This document shows, piece by piece, positions 34,493-44,812 of a stretch of DNA of 45,377 nt (position 1 is the stretch's first letter; the number at the start of each line of letters is the position of its first letter). This stretch comes from Bacteroidales bacterium H5. Lineage in GTDB: Bacteria; Bacteroidota; Bacteroidia; Bacteroidales; Muribaculaceae. The notes under the pieces are model-generated. The model did no database searches and was not told where the DNA came from. It was given only the letters and a program-made list of their open reading frames with translations. The translations under genes were made by a program, and so were the position numbers. The stretch spans positions 1-45,377 of the forward strand of contig DAAQ01000013.1 of assembly GCA_001701225.1 (NCBI GenBank). The letters are read 5' to 3'.

Positions 34493-37054
34493 TCAGATCC
34501 AGCGTACGAAGGCGAAGTCCTGACGGTGGGGCAGGAGGTCGTTCTTGGGATATACGCGGTAGCTGTAACGGAATACTCCAGGATCCTTGAGACGGCTCTG
34601 GACGCTGTAGGTCACGATGTTTCCGTCGCGCGATACAACCTCGAAGGGTACGATGTATGCGAGCTTGGTCTCGTTGTCCTGAACCTTGTCGACCACGAGC
34701 TCGACGCCGAGGTCGTCGGCGAGGCCGTTGGTGTCGAGTTTGATGGTGGTGGTGAAGGGCTGACCGGTGATGTTGTTCTGGTGCAGGTCCTCCTTGGTGT
34801 TGATGTCAAGCACCTTGATGCCGTCCCATGCGGCGGCCACCTTCTGCTTCCATGCGGCAATCTCGCGGGCGAGCGCGTAGTTGTCGGCGGTGAGGAGTGC
34901 CGAGCGCTTTGCCTCGGGCTCGTAGAAGCGGGCGATATAGTCCTCGATCATGCGCTGCATGGTGTACTCGGGGGCGATATGGCCGATTGAGCGCTTGATA
35001 TACTGTATCCACTCGGGAGAGTAGCCCTTGGAGTTCTTGGCGAAATAGAGGGGGATAATCTCGTTCTCAAGCATCGAGTATATTGTGGCTGCGTCGAGCT
35101 GGTCCTGCTGGCCCTGGTCGGTGTATGTGCGCTTGTCGGTAAGTGCCCATCCGGCCTTCTCGTCGAGGCGGTAGCCTTCGTACCACCAGCCGTCGAGCAC
35201 CGAGAAGTTGAGGACGCCGTTCATCTCGGCCTTCTCGCCCGATGTGCCCGATGCCTCGAGGGGACGGGTGGGGGTGTTGAGCCAGATGTCGACACCGGTG
35301 ACGAGACGCTTGGCCACAATCATGTTGTAGTCCTCGAGGAAGATGATCTTGCCCTGGAACTGGGGCATCCTCGAGATTTCCATGATGCGCTTGATGAGGC
35401 CCTGGCCTGCGCCGTCGGCGGGGTGTGCCTTGCCCGAGAATACGAACTGCACGGGGAACTGCTCGTTGTTGACGATGCGGGCCAGACGGTCGAGGTCGGT
35501 GAAGAGCAGGTGTGCGCGCTTGTATGTGGCGAAGCGGCGTGCGAAGCCGATGATGAGCGCGTTGGGGTTGATCTTCTCGAGAATCTTGATGACTGCCGAG
35601 GGATCGCCCTGGTTGGCAAGCCATTTGGCCTTGAAGTCACGCTTGACAAAGTTGATGAACTTGTTCTTGAGCTGTGTGCGCATAGCCCAGATCTCCTCGT
35701 CCTTCACCTTGAAGATGCCTTCCCATGCCTTGGGGTCGCTCTGGTGCGAGAATATTTGCTGGCCGAGCTTTTCGGCGTAGAATGCCTTCCACTCTGATGC
35801 GGCCCATGTAGGCATGTGGACGCCGTTGGTGACGTAGCCCACGTGGCTCTCTTCCCACGAGTAGCCCTTCCAGAGTCCGGCGAACATCTTCTTGGATACC
35901 TCGCCGTGGAGCCAGCTCACGCCGTTTGCCTCCTGGCAGGTGTTGAGCGCGAAGACGCTCATCGAGAAGCGGTCCTGGCTGTCGGGGTTCTCGCGGCCCA
36001 TGTTCATGAGGTCCTGCCATGAGATGCCCAGACGTGCGGGGAACTCGTTGAGGTACTTGTGTGCGAGACCCTCGTCGAAATAGTCGTGGCCTGCGGGCAC
36101 GGGGGTGTGTACGGTGTAGAGCGACGACGAGCGCACGACCTCGAGGGCGGTGTTGAAGTCGAGACCCTTCTCCTGTACGAAGTCGGCCAGACGCTGCAGG
36201 TTGAGCAGGGCAGCGTGACCCTCGTTGGCATGATAGATGGTGTGGTTGATGCCGAGTTTCTTGAGGGCGAGCACACCGCCGATGCCGAGCAGGTACTCCT
36301 GCTTGATGCGGTTCTCCCAGTCGCCGCCATAGAGCTTGTGGGTGATGGGGCGGTCGAACTCGGAGTTCATGTCAAAGTCGGTGTCGAGCAGGTAGAGCTT
36401 CATGCGGCCCACGTTGACACGCCAGATGTGCGAGTAGATGATGCGGCCGGGATAGGGCACCTCGAGGATGACGGGGTGGCCGTTCTCGTCGACAACCTGC
36501 TCGATGGGGAGCTGGTTGAAGTTCTGGGGCTCGTAGTTGGCTATCTGCTGGCCGTCGACGCTGAGGGTCTGGGTGAAATAGCCGTAACGGTAGAGGAAGC
36601 CGATGGCGGTCATGTCGACGCGCGAGTCGGAAGCCTCCTTGATATAGTCGCCGGCAAGCACGCCGAGGCCGCCGGAGTAGATCTTGAGACAGTTGCAGAG
36701 GCCGTACTCCATCGAGAAATACGACACCGAGGGGATGTCCTTGCGCATGGGCTCGGCCATGTAAGCCTCGAACATGTCATAGACGCGTGCGATGCGGTCC
36801 ATCATCTCCTTGTCGCCCATCACCTCTTCGAGGCGCTCGGACGAGAGCTGCTGGAGCAGCATCACGGGGTTCTCTCCGGTGGCACGCCACAGGTCGTGGT
36901 CGAGGTCGCGGAACAGGTTCTTGGCGTCGCTGTTCCATACCCACCAGAGGTTGCGGGAAAGTTTTTCAAGCGGTTTCAACGCCTCGGGGAGCTGCGACTT
37001 CACGGTGATGTCGCGCCATACGGGGGCGTTGGAGTTACTTACGGGAAGTTTCAT
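34493..37054 (-). CDS. glgP: alpha-glucan (glycogen) phosphorylase
   Basis: An 853-residue cytoplasmic phosphorylase releasing glucose 1-phosphate from glycogen or maltodextrin. The N-terminus (LEKLSRNLWWVWN) is the DUF3417-like part of the shorter alpha-glucan phosphorylase class. VSYFSMEYGL and IYSGGLGVLAGDYIKEASD are conserved. TRPLEASGTSGEKAEMNG holds the Lys expected to bind pyridoxal phosphate (in GEKAEMNG). The last 120 residues are a beta domain extending beyond the classical catalytic core. It starts 24 nt after the glycogen synthase gene, giving a synthesis-plus-breakdown pair in one transcript. Confidence 0.92.
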   Translation of the reverse strand: MKLPVSNSNAPVWRDITVKSQLPEALKPLEKLSRNLWWVWNSDAKNLFRDLDHDLWRATGENPVMLLQQLSSERLEEVMGDKEMMDRIARVYDMFEAYMAEPMRKDIPSVSYFSMEYGLCNCLKIYSGGLGVLAGDYIKEASDSRVDMTAIGFLYRYGYFTQTLSVDGQQIANYEPQNFNQLPIEQVVDENGHPVILEVPYPGRIIYSHIWRVNVGRMKLYLLDTDFDMNSEFDRPITHKLYGGDWENRIKQEYLLGIGGVLALKKLGINHTIYHANEGHAALLNLQRLADFVQEKGLDFNTALEVVRSSSLYTVHTPVPAGHDYFDEGLAHKYLNEFPARLGISWQDLMNMGRENPDSQDRFSMSVFALNTCQEANGVSWLHGEVSKKMFAGLWKGYSWEESHVGYVTNGVHMPTWAASEWKAFYAEKLGQQIFSHQSDPKAWEGIFKVKDEEIWAMRTQLKNKFINFVKRDFKAKWLANQGDPSAVIKILEKINPNALIIGFARRFATYKRAHLLFTDLDRLARIVNNEQFPVQFVFSGKAHPADGAGQGLIKRIMEISRMPQFQGKIIFLEDYNMIVAKRLVTGVDIWLNTPTRPLEASGTSGEKAEMNGVLNFSVLDGWWYEGYRLDEKAGWALTDKRTYTDQGQQDQLDAATIYSMLENEIIPLYFAKNSKGYSPEWIQYIKRSIGHIAPEYTMQRMIEDYIARFYEPEAKRSALLTADNYALAREIAAWKQKVAAAWDGIKVLDINTKEDLHQNNITGQPFTTTIKLDTNGLADDLGVELVVDKVQDNETKLAYIVPFEVVSRDGNIVTYSVQSRLKDPGVFRYSYRVYPKNDLLPHRQDFAFVRWI

Positions 37055-37078
37055 ATAATCTATGATATAGTTGGGGAG

Positions 37079-38791
37079 TTATTTCTTGACTTTAGAGAGG
37101 GCCAGGCAGTATGCCTCGTCATAATATGTTATGAAATTGGCCCATGATGCGCGTGCGGCGGTGCGTCGGGCTGCGTTGGCTATGCGCTGCAGAGACTTGG
37201 GGGCCTCGCAGGTGAGATAGCGCAGCGATGACGCTATGTTGGCCACTACGTCGCCATAGTTCGAGTCGCCACGTCCGATGACGTTGACTCCGCACTCGTC
37301 GAAATAGTTCTCGGATGTGTGGAGCACCCACTGGCCGAAGCCCGAGAGGGATGTGGTGACTGTGGGGACGCCGAATGCCACGCTCTCAAGCGGGGTGTAG
37401 CCCCACGGCTCGTAGTATGAGGGGAAGACCGTGGCGTCGGCGCCGATGAGCAGGTCGTAGTACGGGCGGTTGAAGATGCCGTCGGTGCCGTTGAGGTAGC
37501 AGGGCACATATATCACGGCCACGCGCGGGTCGACATTGCAGAAGCCGAGCTGACGTATGCGGCATATTACGGCGTCTGAGTCGGGATTGTGGAGCGCGTG
37601 TGTGATGACGGGCTCGCCGAGGGGTGTGCCGTCTGATGTGGTACCGCTGTCGAGGCGAGCGCGCAGGTCAGCGCGGGGCTCTCCGGCCCATGCGGGCACC
37701 ATGACGAAGGCCACAATCTTGCGGCATGCCTCGCCCGAGTGGCGCAGTGTGGCAGCCACGTCGAGGAACACGTCGATACCCTTGTTGCGGTATTCGCAGC
37801 GTCCGCTTGTGATGACGATGAATGTGCTGTCGTCGTATGTGTGGCCCGTGAGAGCAGATGCCACCCCAAGCATTGATGCGCGGGCGGCGGCACGCACGTT
37901 GTCAAAATCCTTGGGGCCGGGCACGAAATTCTTCTCGAACCCGTTGGGGGTCACTACATCGGGGCGGCGGCCCAGCAGCTGCTCGCACTCGCGGGCTGTG
38001 ATCTCACTGACGGTTGTGAAGGCATCGGCCTGATGTGCGGCGGTCTTCTCGAGCGAGTGCTTGGCCTCCATGTTGAGCTCGCGGGCCATCTGGTCGCCGT
38101 CATAGCGTTCCATCTGGTCGTAGAGGGGCTTGTTGTTGCCGCAGATGCTGCGGTCTATGCTCGTGGCGTGTGTCGTGAACACTGTGGCCACGTTGGGCAG
38201 TTTCCATTTCACGTACAGAAGGCCCATTCCTGTTGTCCACTCGTCAAAGTGTGCGACGACGTCAAACTTGACCTTCTTTGGCCGGCCTTTCTGGCCGGGC
38301 TTGCGGATGGCGTCGGCGGGGAGTCCGTATCCCGACGCGAGAATCGATTCGATGACTACGCCCGAAGCGTGGGCAAAAGCGCATCCCTCGTCATAGTCGC
38401 CATAGGCATGGAGTGAGTCAACACCGAAGCGGCGCCACATCTCGCCGTAGAACTCGTCCTTGACAGCATACATGCCGTCAAACTTAACGAGCACGGCTAT
38501 GGGACGTCCGGGAATCTCCCACCGTCCCACGCGGACGCTCACACCATCGGGCAGCTTTGCCTCCTTGACCCATCGGGTCAGGCCTTGCACTCCGCACTCC
38601 GTGAACCACGGTGAGGGGTTGGCTTCCGTCCATACATCGGGGCCGATGAAGACGGTCTTGTCCTTGTTGACTTTCTGGAGGGTCTTGGCTTTGGTGGAGA
38701 GCACTGTGTATATGCCTCCAATCTTGTTACATACTTCCCAGCTTACTTCAAAAAGCAGGTCGGGACGACATGTAGCAGGTGTTTTGTCCAT
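37079..38791 (-). CDS. GT3-type glycogen synthase
   Basis: A 570-residue glycosyltransferase resembling the eukaryote-like GT3 glycogen synthases of Bacteroides rather than bacterial GlgA (GT5). EVSWEVCNKIGGIYTVL is the N-terminal K-x-G-G sugar-nucleotide site, and YYEPWGYTPLESVAFG the C-terminal E-x7-E acceptor motif. It extends alpha-1,4-glucan chains using a nucleotide glucose (UDP-glucose by family). The start at 38791 (MDKTPATCRPD) is chosen because the -7 element at 38822-38829 lies inside the longer frame that begins at 38833. glgP follows by 24 nt; no branching enzyme is nearby. Confidence 0.88.
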   Translation of the reverse strand: MDKTPATCRPDLLFEVSWEVCNKIGGIYTVLSTKAKTLQKVNKDKTVFIGPDVWTEANPSPWFTECGVQGLTRWVKEAKLPDGVSVRVGRWEIPGRPIAVLVKFDGMYAVKDEFYGEMWRRFGVDSLHAYGDYDEGCAFAHASGVVIESILASGYGLPADAIRKPGQKGRPKKVKFDVVAHFDEWTTGMGLLYVKWKLPNVATVFTTHATSIDRSICGNNKPLYDQMERYDGDQMARELNMEAKHSLEKTAAHQADAFTTVSEITARECEQLLGRRPDVVTPNGFEKNFVPGPKDFDNVRAAARASMLGVASALTGHTYDDSTFIVITSGRCEYRNKGIDVFLDVAATLRHSGEACRKIVAFVMVPAWAGEPRADLRARLDSGTTSDGTPLGEPVITHALHNPDSDAVICRIRQLGFCNVDPRVAVIYVPCYLNGTDGIFNRPYYDLLIGADATVFPSYYEPWGYTPLESVAFGVPTVTTSLSGFGQWVLHTSENYFDECGVNVIGRGDSNYGDVVANIASSLRYLTCEAPKSLQRIANAARRTAARASWANFITYYDEAYCLALSKVKK

Positions 38792-38821
38792 TATAATGTC
38801 AATTTTTTCTATTTCAGGGTG

Positions 38822-38829
38822 CAAAGGTA
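38822..38829 (-). promoter_or_regulatory. -7 element of the glycogen operon promoter
   Basis: TACCTTTG on the minus strand matches TAnnTTTG, putting the start of transcription near 38815 and the ATG at 38791 about 24 nt on. It excludes the 14 extra residues of the longer frame. Confidence 0.6.
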
Positions 38830-38974
38830 GCAAAAAAATTCGGAACCGCGCCTATAAATCTTGAAAAATCAGCACACGAGAGGAAAAACAGACCTGCCGG
38901 GAGGCTATCGGTATGCATGAGTTAAGGTCACATAGGTATTTCAGACCCAAGAATTGGTAAAATATGCTGCTACC

Positions 38975-39007
38975 TTGAGGCTAATAGCTGAAAAATTAGT
39001 AAGTTTG
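38975..39007 (+). promoter_or_regulatory. promoter of the AlbA_2 gene
   Basis: TTG (38975-38977), 22 nt, then TAAGTTTG (39000-39007). The predicted start near 39014 leaves a leader of about 12 nt before the ATG at 39026 and rules out the upstream frame start at 38954. Confidence 0.6.
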
Positions 39008-39025
39008 CATACGAATCTGCTTATA

Positions 39026-40487
39026 ATGATGACAAAAGAGGAATTGCTGGTACGTCTCAGCGATACAGAATGGAATGATTTCGAGGTCAAGGAGGCTTCG
39101 GGAGGACTCCCTAAATCTATGTGGGAAACGGTCAGTGCATTTTCTAATACCGCCGGTGGATGGATCGTATTGGGGGTAATGGAGAAGAAAACTGCCGATG
39201 GCCCGATATTTACTGTCAAGGGACTGTCAAATCCCGAGCAGATTGAGCAGGATGTAATCGGCACATTGCGCTCGCGTACTAAATTCAATGTTTTCATCTC
39301 TTGTCGGACGCAGAGGTTCGATATAGATGGAAAAATGGTGCTTGTGTTCGAGATACCGTTAGCCTCGCATCGCCCAGTCTCGATCAGAAGTACTGGCGAG
39401 GTCTATATCCGCACCGGCAGCGGAGATGTTGTCGCCACAGACCTTGAGGTCGATGCTATTGTGAGAGATTGTTCTTTTGGAGCCAAGTCTGAACAGGAGG
39501 TGCCTTGGTCAGGGTATGCTGATATAAATCTGGATTCGATTGCATCATATCGCAGTTATCTGCGTGACTTTAACCGACCTCTTTCGTATCCTACTCTTGA
39601 TGATGCCGGATTTTGCCGTAAACTCAATATCATGCTCTCTTCGGGGAAACTTTCTTATGGTAGCCTGCTGATGTTTGGCAAGAGGGATGCAATATTGCGG
39701 GCTTTCCCGAATTTTTGGATTGACTATATGGAGATACCGGGAGATTCGTATGCGACGGCGTTGAAACGTTATACATATCGTATGCCTGAACAGGAAAACA
39801 TATGGGAAAGTTTTCAATTGATAATGCATCGTTTGCGTAATTTCGTGGATGCTCCTTATGTCGAAGGGCCGGACATATTCGGCATGGAGGATAATTCAAG
39901 GCTTTTCTGTCTGCGTGAAGGATTAGTCAATTTCTGTGCCCACTCTGATTTCTTTGCCGCAGCACATCCGACTGTCAGGGTTTTCGATGACAGGATTGTG
40001 ATGCAGAATCCGGGCCGATTCATACTTGCGGCCGAGGAGTTCAGGACACGAATCCTGTCAATGCCGAGAAACCCAAATATCATAAGGTTTTTCCGTCATC
40101 CGAGGTTGTCTGAGAACGCCGGATATGGCATTGACAAGATTTTGAAATGGGAAAGCCTCACCGGGAAGAGTGTTAAGTTTGAAAGTGATATGTTGATTTC
40201 AACTGTCACTTATCCTTTGGGGTGTGCAAACATTCTTCATGACTCGGCAAATAGAGATGGCGGGAAAACCGATGGAGATGGCGGGAAAACCGATGGGAGA
40301 TGGCGGGAATGAAGAAACCGTCCTGAATATTATCAGGAAGAATCCCAAAATGACCCAGCCGCAGATTGCCATGCTGACTGGTTTCTCTGAGAGAAAAGTT
40401 AACAGGATAACAGCTTCCCTTAAGCAGAAAGGGAAGCTTATCCGGATTGGCAAAACTAAGGGCGGGTATTGGCAGGTAAATGTCTGA
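39026..40487 (+). pseudogene. AlbA_2/Schlafen-like regulator with C-terminal winged helix, frameshifted in a tandem repeat
   Basis: The first frame (39026-40312, 428 residues) has an AlbA_2 domain: NDFEVKEASGG, AFSNTAGGWIVLGV and REGLVNFCAHSDF-type segments of RecG-like ATP-binding transcription factors. It ends early, after a KTDGDGGKTDG tract. A second frame (to 40487) encodes the missing winged-helix domain (EETVLNIIRKNPKMTQPQIA, then RKVNRITASLKQKGKLIRIG). The break is one extra G near 40296 in a 21-bp tandem repeat (40254-40274, 40275-40295, partial 40297-40309). Without it a single 486-residue protein results. Options are a sequencing error, a recent mutation, or reversible slippage. 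By eye the gene is AT-richer than its neighbours, suggesting acquisition. The unfused first part may still make protein. Confidence 0.75.
40254..40309 (+). repeat. 21-bp tandem repeat, 2.6 copies
   Basis: Core GATGGCGGGAAAACCGATG, two full 21-nt units and a 13-nt part unit. One added G (40295-40297 is GGG) separates units 2 and 3. Since 21 is a multiple of three, unit gain or loss would keep frame; the G does not. Confidence 0.85.
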
Positions 40488-40514
40488 CACAATTTACCCG
40501 GGCGTTGTCTGAGT

Positions 40515-41474
40515 TCAGCCGAGGCGGAGGGAAGGGGCGCGGGTGCCGCGGAGGAAGTCTGCGACCGGCATGCGGCGCTTGCCGGGGGCCTGGATGGAGA
40601 GGAGCTCGAGTGTGCCGTCGGCGGTTCCGGCAAACATGCGGTCTCCCTCGATGGCAACCTGCCCGGGCTGCAGTTCCGTCATGTCGCAAAGAGCGGTCTC
40701 GAATATCTTCACCTGGCCCATGGGGGTGTCGCCGTCATACATCTCGCACCATGCGCCGGGGTATGGCGAGAGTCCGCGCACCTGGTTGTGGGTGACGGCT
40801 GCGGGTGCTGTCCAGTCGATGCGACAGTCCTCCTTGAATATCTTGGGCGCGGGAGTGGGCTCTGTGTCGGCTATGAGGCGGTCTTGCGGCACGGGCTTCA
40901 GGGTGCCGTCGACGATGTCCGAGATGGTCTGCATGGTCAGTGCGGCGCCGAGGTGCATCAGGCGGTCGTGGACTGTCCCGGCGTTGTCTTCGGGGAGGAT
41001 GTCGATGCGCTCCTGTGCCAGTATGTCGCCGGTGTCAATCTCGTGCTTGAGCATGAAGGTGGTGACGCCTGTCTCGGTGTCGCCGTTCATCACGGCGCGG
41101 TTGATGGGGGCGGCGCCGCGATAGCGGGGAAGCAGCGAGGCGTGCAGGTTGAAGGTGCCGAGGCGGGGCATCGTCCAGACGACCTCCGGGAGCATCCTGA
41201 ACGCGATGACCACAAAGAGGTCGGCCTGAAGGGAGCGCAGCTCGTCGACAACCCCGGGGTCTTTGAGCCTGACAGGCTGCATCACCTTTAGGCCGCGCTC
41301 GAGGGCGAAGAGCTTGACGGGCGACTGGAACATCTTGTGTCCGCGTCCGGCGGGTTTGTCGGGCATGGTCACCACGCCCACTACATTATATCCGCCGTCG
41401 ACGATGGCACGGAGGCTCTCGACGGCAAACTCGGGTGTGCCGAGAAAAACTATACGGAGGTCTTGCTTGGTCAT
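40515..41474 (-). CDS. fmt: methionyl-tRNA formyltransferase
   Basis: A 319-residue enzyme that formylates initiator Met-tRNA with 10-formyltetrahydrofolate. RIVFLGTPEFAVESL begins the Rossmann domain. NLHASLLPRYRGAAPINRA holds the folate-site Asn and His, and HEIDTGDIL the catalytic Asp. The C-terminal OB-like domain starts near residue 205. The ATG overlaps the TGA of porU by 4 nt, so translation is coupled to a secretion-system gene. Confidence 0.95.
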   Translation of the reverse strand: MTKQDLRIVFLGTPEFAVESLRAIVDGGYNVVGVVTMPDKPAGRGHKMFQSPVKLFALERGLKVMQPVRLKDPGVVDELRSLQADLFVVIAFRMLPEVVWTMPRLGTFNLHASLLPRYRGAAPINRAVMNGDTETGVTTFMLKHEIDTGDILAQERIDILPEDNAGTVHDRLMHLGAALTMQTISDIVDGTLKPVPQDRLIADTEPTPAPKIFKEDCRIDWTAPAAVTHNQVRGLSPYPGAWCEMYDGDTPMGQVKIFETALCDMTELQPGQVAIEGDRMFAGTADGTLELLSIQAPGKRRMPVADFLRGTRAPSLRLG

Positions 41475-44400
41475 TTCTTTACGATTGTGAATCTTATTTC
41501 GGGGGTCGAGCCGTAGCGCGAGGCCGAGTTGAACAATACCGAGGCTGCATAGGTGCCGTCAGGGGCTGACGAGCCGTCGGGGAGGGTGAAATCCCAGGTA
41601 TAGGGGAATGTGACATCGCGCAGGGTGGCGACGGTGTTGCCCGCGGTGTCACGTATCAGCAGTGTTGATTGCGGTGCGATGGCCGAGGGGAAGGCGAGGC
41701 TGAACTCTATCCCGTCGCGCGCTATCGCGGTGTCGGCCGTGAGGGTGGCCTCAGGGGCTGCTGTATCGACAATGAACCGCACCGCCGCGGTGGCCGTGTT
41801 TCCGGCGATGTCAGAGGCTGTGACGGTGACGGTATGGGCCCCATCGGTGAGGGGACCGAGTGTGCGCGCCGAGACGTATGAGCCGTCGGCAGAGGGGCGC
41901 AGCGAGTATCCCGCGCCGGGGATGGTGGTGCCGTCAAGGGTGACGTGCGGTACTCCGCCTATGCCGGAGCGGTTGAGGAGCACCCCTGTGCCGCTGTCAG
42001 TGACGGTTATCTCCAGCTCGGGCGATGCCCCCGTCATATCGGCCTCTCCGGGCTCCATGCCGTCGAGACGCAGGGTTATGACAGGAGGCTCGGTGTCGCC
42101 ATATTCCGGCTCGCCGTCCATGTCTGTGATTCTTACTGCGGACGAACCCCCGCATGCCGTGCGACGGTCGGTGCTGACAGCATAGAGCGATATGCGGTTC
42201 ACGCCTATCGAGTCGGTGAGTGGCGGGATGACCTGCAGCGACCACCGTCCCCCCTTGACAGGGGCGGTGGCAGAGTAGATCTCGTCGTCGCCGATAGAGA
42301 TGAGGTAGTTCCTGTCCTTGCGGTCAGACTCGTCGGGCGAGGATGTGACCTTGTTGCGGGCCGGGCCGAAGATGGTCAGGTTGACATATCCTTCGAACGA
42401 TGTGTCTGCTGTCTGCCTGTCGGCGGTAGTGACGGTGCCGCTCATGGTCACGGGCCGTAGCGAGTGTATGTCAATGGGGTCGGCCCCCGTCGCCGTGCCT
42501 CCGACATTGTTGAGCGTGACCGTGCCCGACGGGGCGTATGAGGGGAGGGCCGGATCGCCGAAGAAACTATAGCTGCAGTTGTTTATAACCTGGTCGCGGG
42601 CCGATGTCGTGGCGGTGAACGCATGGCTGTCGTTGAGCGCCCGGGTGAATATGTCGCCGAGTGTCATGTCGGGTGTCGCGGCGCAGAGTGCATCGACAAA
42701 GCGGTTGTTCAGCAGATGATTGTTGGCCATATATACCTCGCGCGAGGTTCCGATGACGGCGATAGGGCCGTTGCGCTCGCCGGCCATCTTCACGCCGAGG
42801 CTCAGCTCGCCGGTGTCGAATTTCGAGGTGTTGCATCCGGCCATGTAGAATATGGGTGACGAGCCGTAGGATATCGTCTCCTCGACCGGGAGTGTGAACT
42901 CCATACCGAGCAGCGAGGACATCGAGTGGCCCGTATAGTTGACGAACCGGGGCTGGCCTGCGAGGGTGGTGACTATGTAGCGGCGATGTGCCTCGGATTT
43001 TGTCTTCTCGCTTTTGAAAAGCACCTGATGTCCGTGGTGTACGGTGGCGCCCTCCATCGTGGCGGTGAATGTGTTGGCCTGTCTGAGCGCCGAGACAAGG
43101 TGCTGGTTGGCGTCGCCATATCCGGCGAATATCAGGGTCTCGGCGGTGCGCCCGGCGCATGCCGGGTCGGTGAGATAGGCCACGCATTTGTCTGTGAACG
43201 CCTCGGCCTCGGCAGTGTTGCGCACCGGGGCGCGCCCGACGTTTAGGTCTATGCTGACGGTCGGGTCGGTGATGCGGTTGCCCACGCGGTCGGCTGTGAG
43301 GGTGAAATATATGTCCGAACAGTGGTTCTTCGAGTCATAGCGGTCTTCGTCGACATACTCGGTATGGAATGTCACCGCGTTTGCGGCAGGTATGCTCTCT
43401 CCGGACTTCAGGGGCAACCCCTGGCCATAGCCCATGATGAGCAGATGGCGCAGACCGCGCTGACGCAGCATCATCACCAGATGGCGCAGGGCGTTGGGGT
43501 GGTATGCTCCCGACGAGAATTCGTTGAATAGCTCCGCCTGCCTCACCACAGCCACCTCGAGTCCCTGGTATTCGCGATGAGCCGCAGCCAGGCGCAATGC
43601 CGACTGGTAAGCGACATCGGAGGCTAAGATCAGCATATCGGCTTGAGCGATGGCGTGGAGGTTCTGTGGCGCCACCGGGCCCTCGTAGACGGGCGAGGGG
43701 ACATCAGGGCCAGCGGAGAACAGGGCCATGCGTCTGACGGTGCCCTCGGGACCAGGCGTCGTCACGAGCGTGGTGCCGTCGTCCCCGGCATGGAGCGCAA
43801 GCGCTATGGGGCGGCGAGGCTCGGTGACATCCCAGACGGTGGCATCGGCGGGAAGATTCCCGAAGGCAACGGCGTCGCCCGGCCACAGCGAGCGGAAATC
43901 CCACAGTACGGGTAGCGAGGATATATTGTCGGGGGCCTCATAGCGCAGGGTCATGTCGCTGACACAGAGCATGTCGAAATTGTCCGAAGCATCGGAGACA
44001 CTGACCTTTATCCCCACCGAGATGTCGCGCAATGGATAGCGGTGTACATCGGATGCCACATATATTACATTTGAGGCGCTTGTGCCCCTGACACCACGGG
44101 CCGATGTGCTTGTGGAGGTTGCGCCCTCTATCGAGATTTCGGGCTTGACATACGAGGTCGTCGAGGGGAAGCCTATGTAGCTGTACGAGAACTCGGCATA
44201 TCCGGCATCTTCGGGTAGCTTCCACTCCTCGGTGAGCACGGGACTGTTCCCCCTAAGGTCGTGCGAATATGTGAGGGCACCTGTGCCGTATGGGTTATGG
44301 CTATGATAGCGGCGCCGGTCCGTGACGATATGCGTGTCGGTGATGACATCGCTCTCGGTATATGGCAGGGTCGATATCTCGGGCGATCGGACACCGTTCC

Positions 44401-44806
44401 CGTCGGTTATGAAATAGTATGAGCTGCGCGAGTATAGGTTCTGATGCTCAACGGGGGTGTCTCCGCGCGCGGCCGAGAGGATTCGGTCAGGGCCTTCGGC
44501 ATAGAAATAGATGGCATCCCCGGTGTGCCATACCGGTATGGCCGGAAGGTCATCGGGGGCCGAGTCGAGGGTGTTGGCCCGCTCGACGCTGCCGTATCCC
44601 GCTATGGAGACTGACGCCGGGTCGGCGAATCCCCATGCCGCGAGGTCGTGGTGCGATATGCGGTATATGCCTGTCGAGTCGACCCTCACCTTGGCCCAGC
44701 GGCCAGTGGCAAGCACCGACGATGTGGCGAATGTCGCGGCGCTGAGTGCCGCAGATACAGAGAGGGATATGATGAGGAAGATATGTCGTATGCAGGATGC
44801 CTTCAT
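41471..44806 (-). CDS. porU: type IX secretion system C-terminal signal peptidase PorU
   Basis: A 1111-residue C25 (gingipain-like) cysteine protease that removes C-terminal sorting domains from type IX cargo at the outer membrane and helps attach the cargo. Signal peptide: MKASCIRHIFLIISLSVSAALSA. The catalytic pair is His627 in VNYTGHSMSSLL and Cys658 in FYMAGCNTSKFD. Ig-like domains fill the last 350 residues, with a TPEIRFTIVKK end. The longer frame begins with a TTG at 44815 inside the -7 element TAACTTTG (44813-44820); the ATG at 44806 lies at the predicted transcription start, so the mRNA may be nearly leaderless. Its presence fits the sorting-type C-termini found elsewhere in the window. 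Confidence 0.88.
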   Translation of the reverse strand: MKASCIRHIFLIISLSVSAALSAATFATSSVLATGRWAKVRVDSTGIYRISHHDLAAWGFADPASVSIAGYGSVERANTLDSAPDDLPAIPVWHTGDAIYFYAEGPDRILSAARGDTPVEHQNLYSRSSYYFITDGNGVRSPEISTLPYTESDVITDTHIVTDRRRYHSHNPYGTGALTYSHDLRGNSPVLTEEWKLPEDAGYAEFSYSYIGFPSTTSYVKPEISIEGATSTSTSARGVRGTSASNVIYVASDVHRYPLRDISVGIKVSVSDASDNFDMLCVSDMTLRYEAPDNISSLPVLWDFRSLWPGDAVAFGNLPADATVWDVTEPRRPIALALHAGDDGTTLVTTPGPEGTVRRMALFSAGPDVPSPVYEGPVAPQNLHAIAQADMLILASDVAYQSALRLAAAHREYQGLEVAVVRQAELFNEFSSGAYHPNALRHLVMMLRQRGLRHLLIMGYGQGLPLKSGESIPAANAVTFHTEYVDEDRYDSKNHCSDIYFTLTADRVGNRITDPTVSIDLNVGRAPVRNTAEAEAFTDKCVAYLTDPACAGRTAETLIFAGYGDANQHLVSALRQANTFTATMEGATVHHGHQVLFKSEKTKSEAHRRYIVTTLAGQPRFVNYTGHSMSSLLGMEFTLPVEETISYGSSPIFYMAGCNTSKFDTGELSLGVKMAGERNGPIAVIGTSREVYMANNHLLNNRFVDALCAATPDMTLGDIFTRALNDSHAFTATTSARDQVINNCSYSFFGDPALPSYAPSGTVTLNNVGGTATGADPIDIHSLRPVTMSGTVTTADRQTADTSFEGYVNLTIFGPARNKVTSSPDESDRKDRNYLISIGDDEIYSATAPVKGGRWSLQVIPPLTDSIGVNRISLYAVSTDRRTACGGSSAVRITDMDGEPEYGDTEPPVITLRLDGMEPGEADMTGASPELEITVTDSGTGVLLNRSGIGGVPHVTLDGTTIPGAGYSLRPSADGSYVSARTLGPLTDGAHTVTVTASDIAGNTATAAVRFIVDTAAPEATLTADTAIARDGIEFSLAFPSAIAPQSTLLIRDTAGNTVATLRDVTFPYTWDFTLPDGSSAPDGTYAASVLFNSASRYGSTPEIRFTIVKK

Positions 44807-44812
44807 GGTGTG

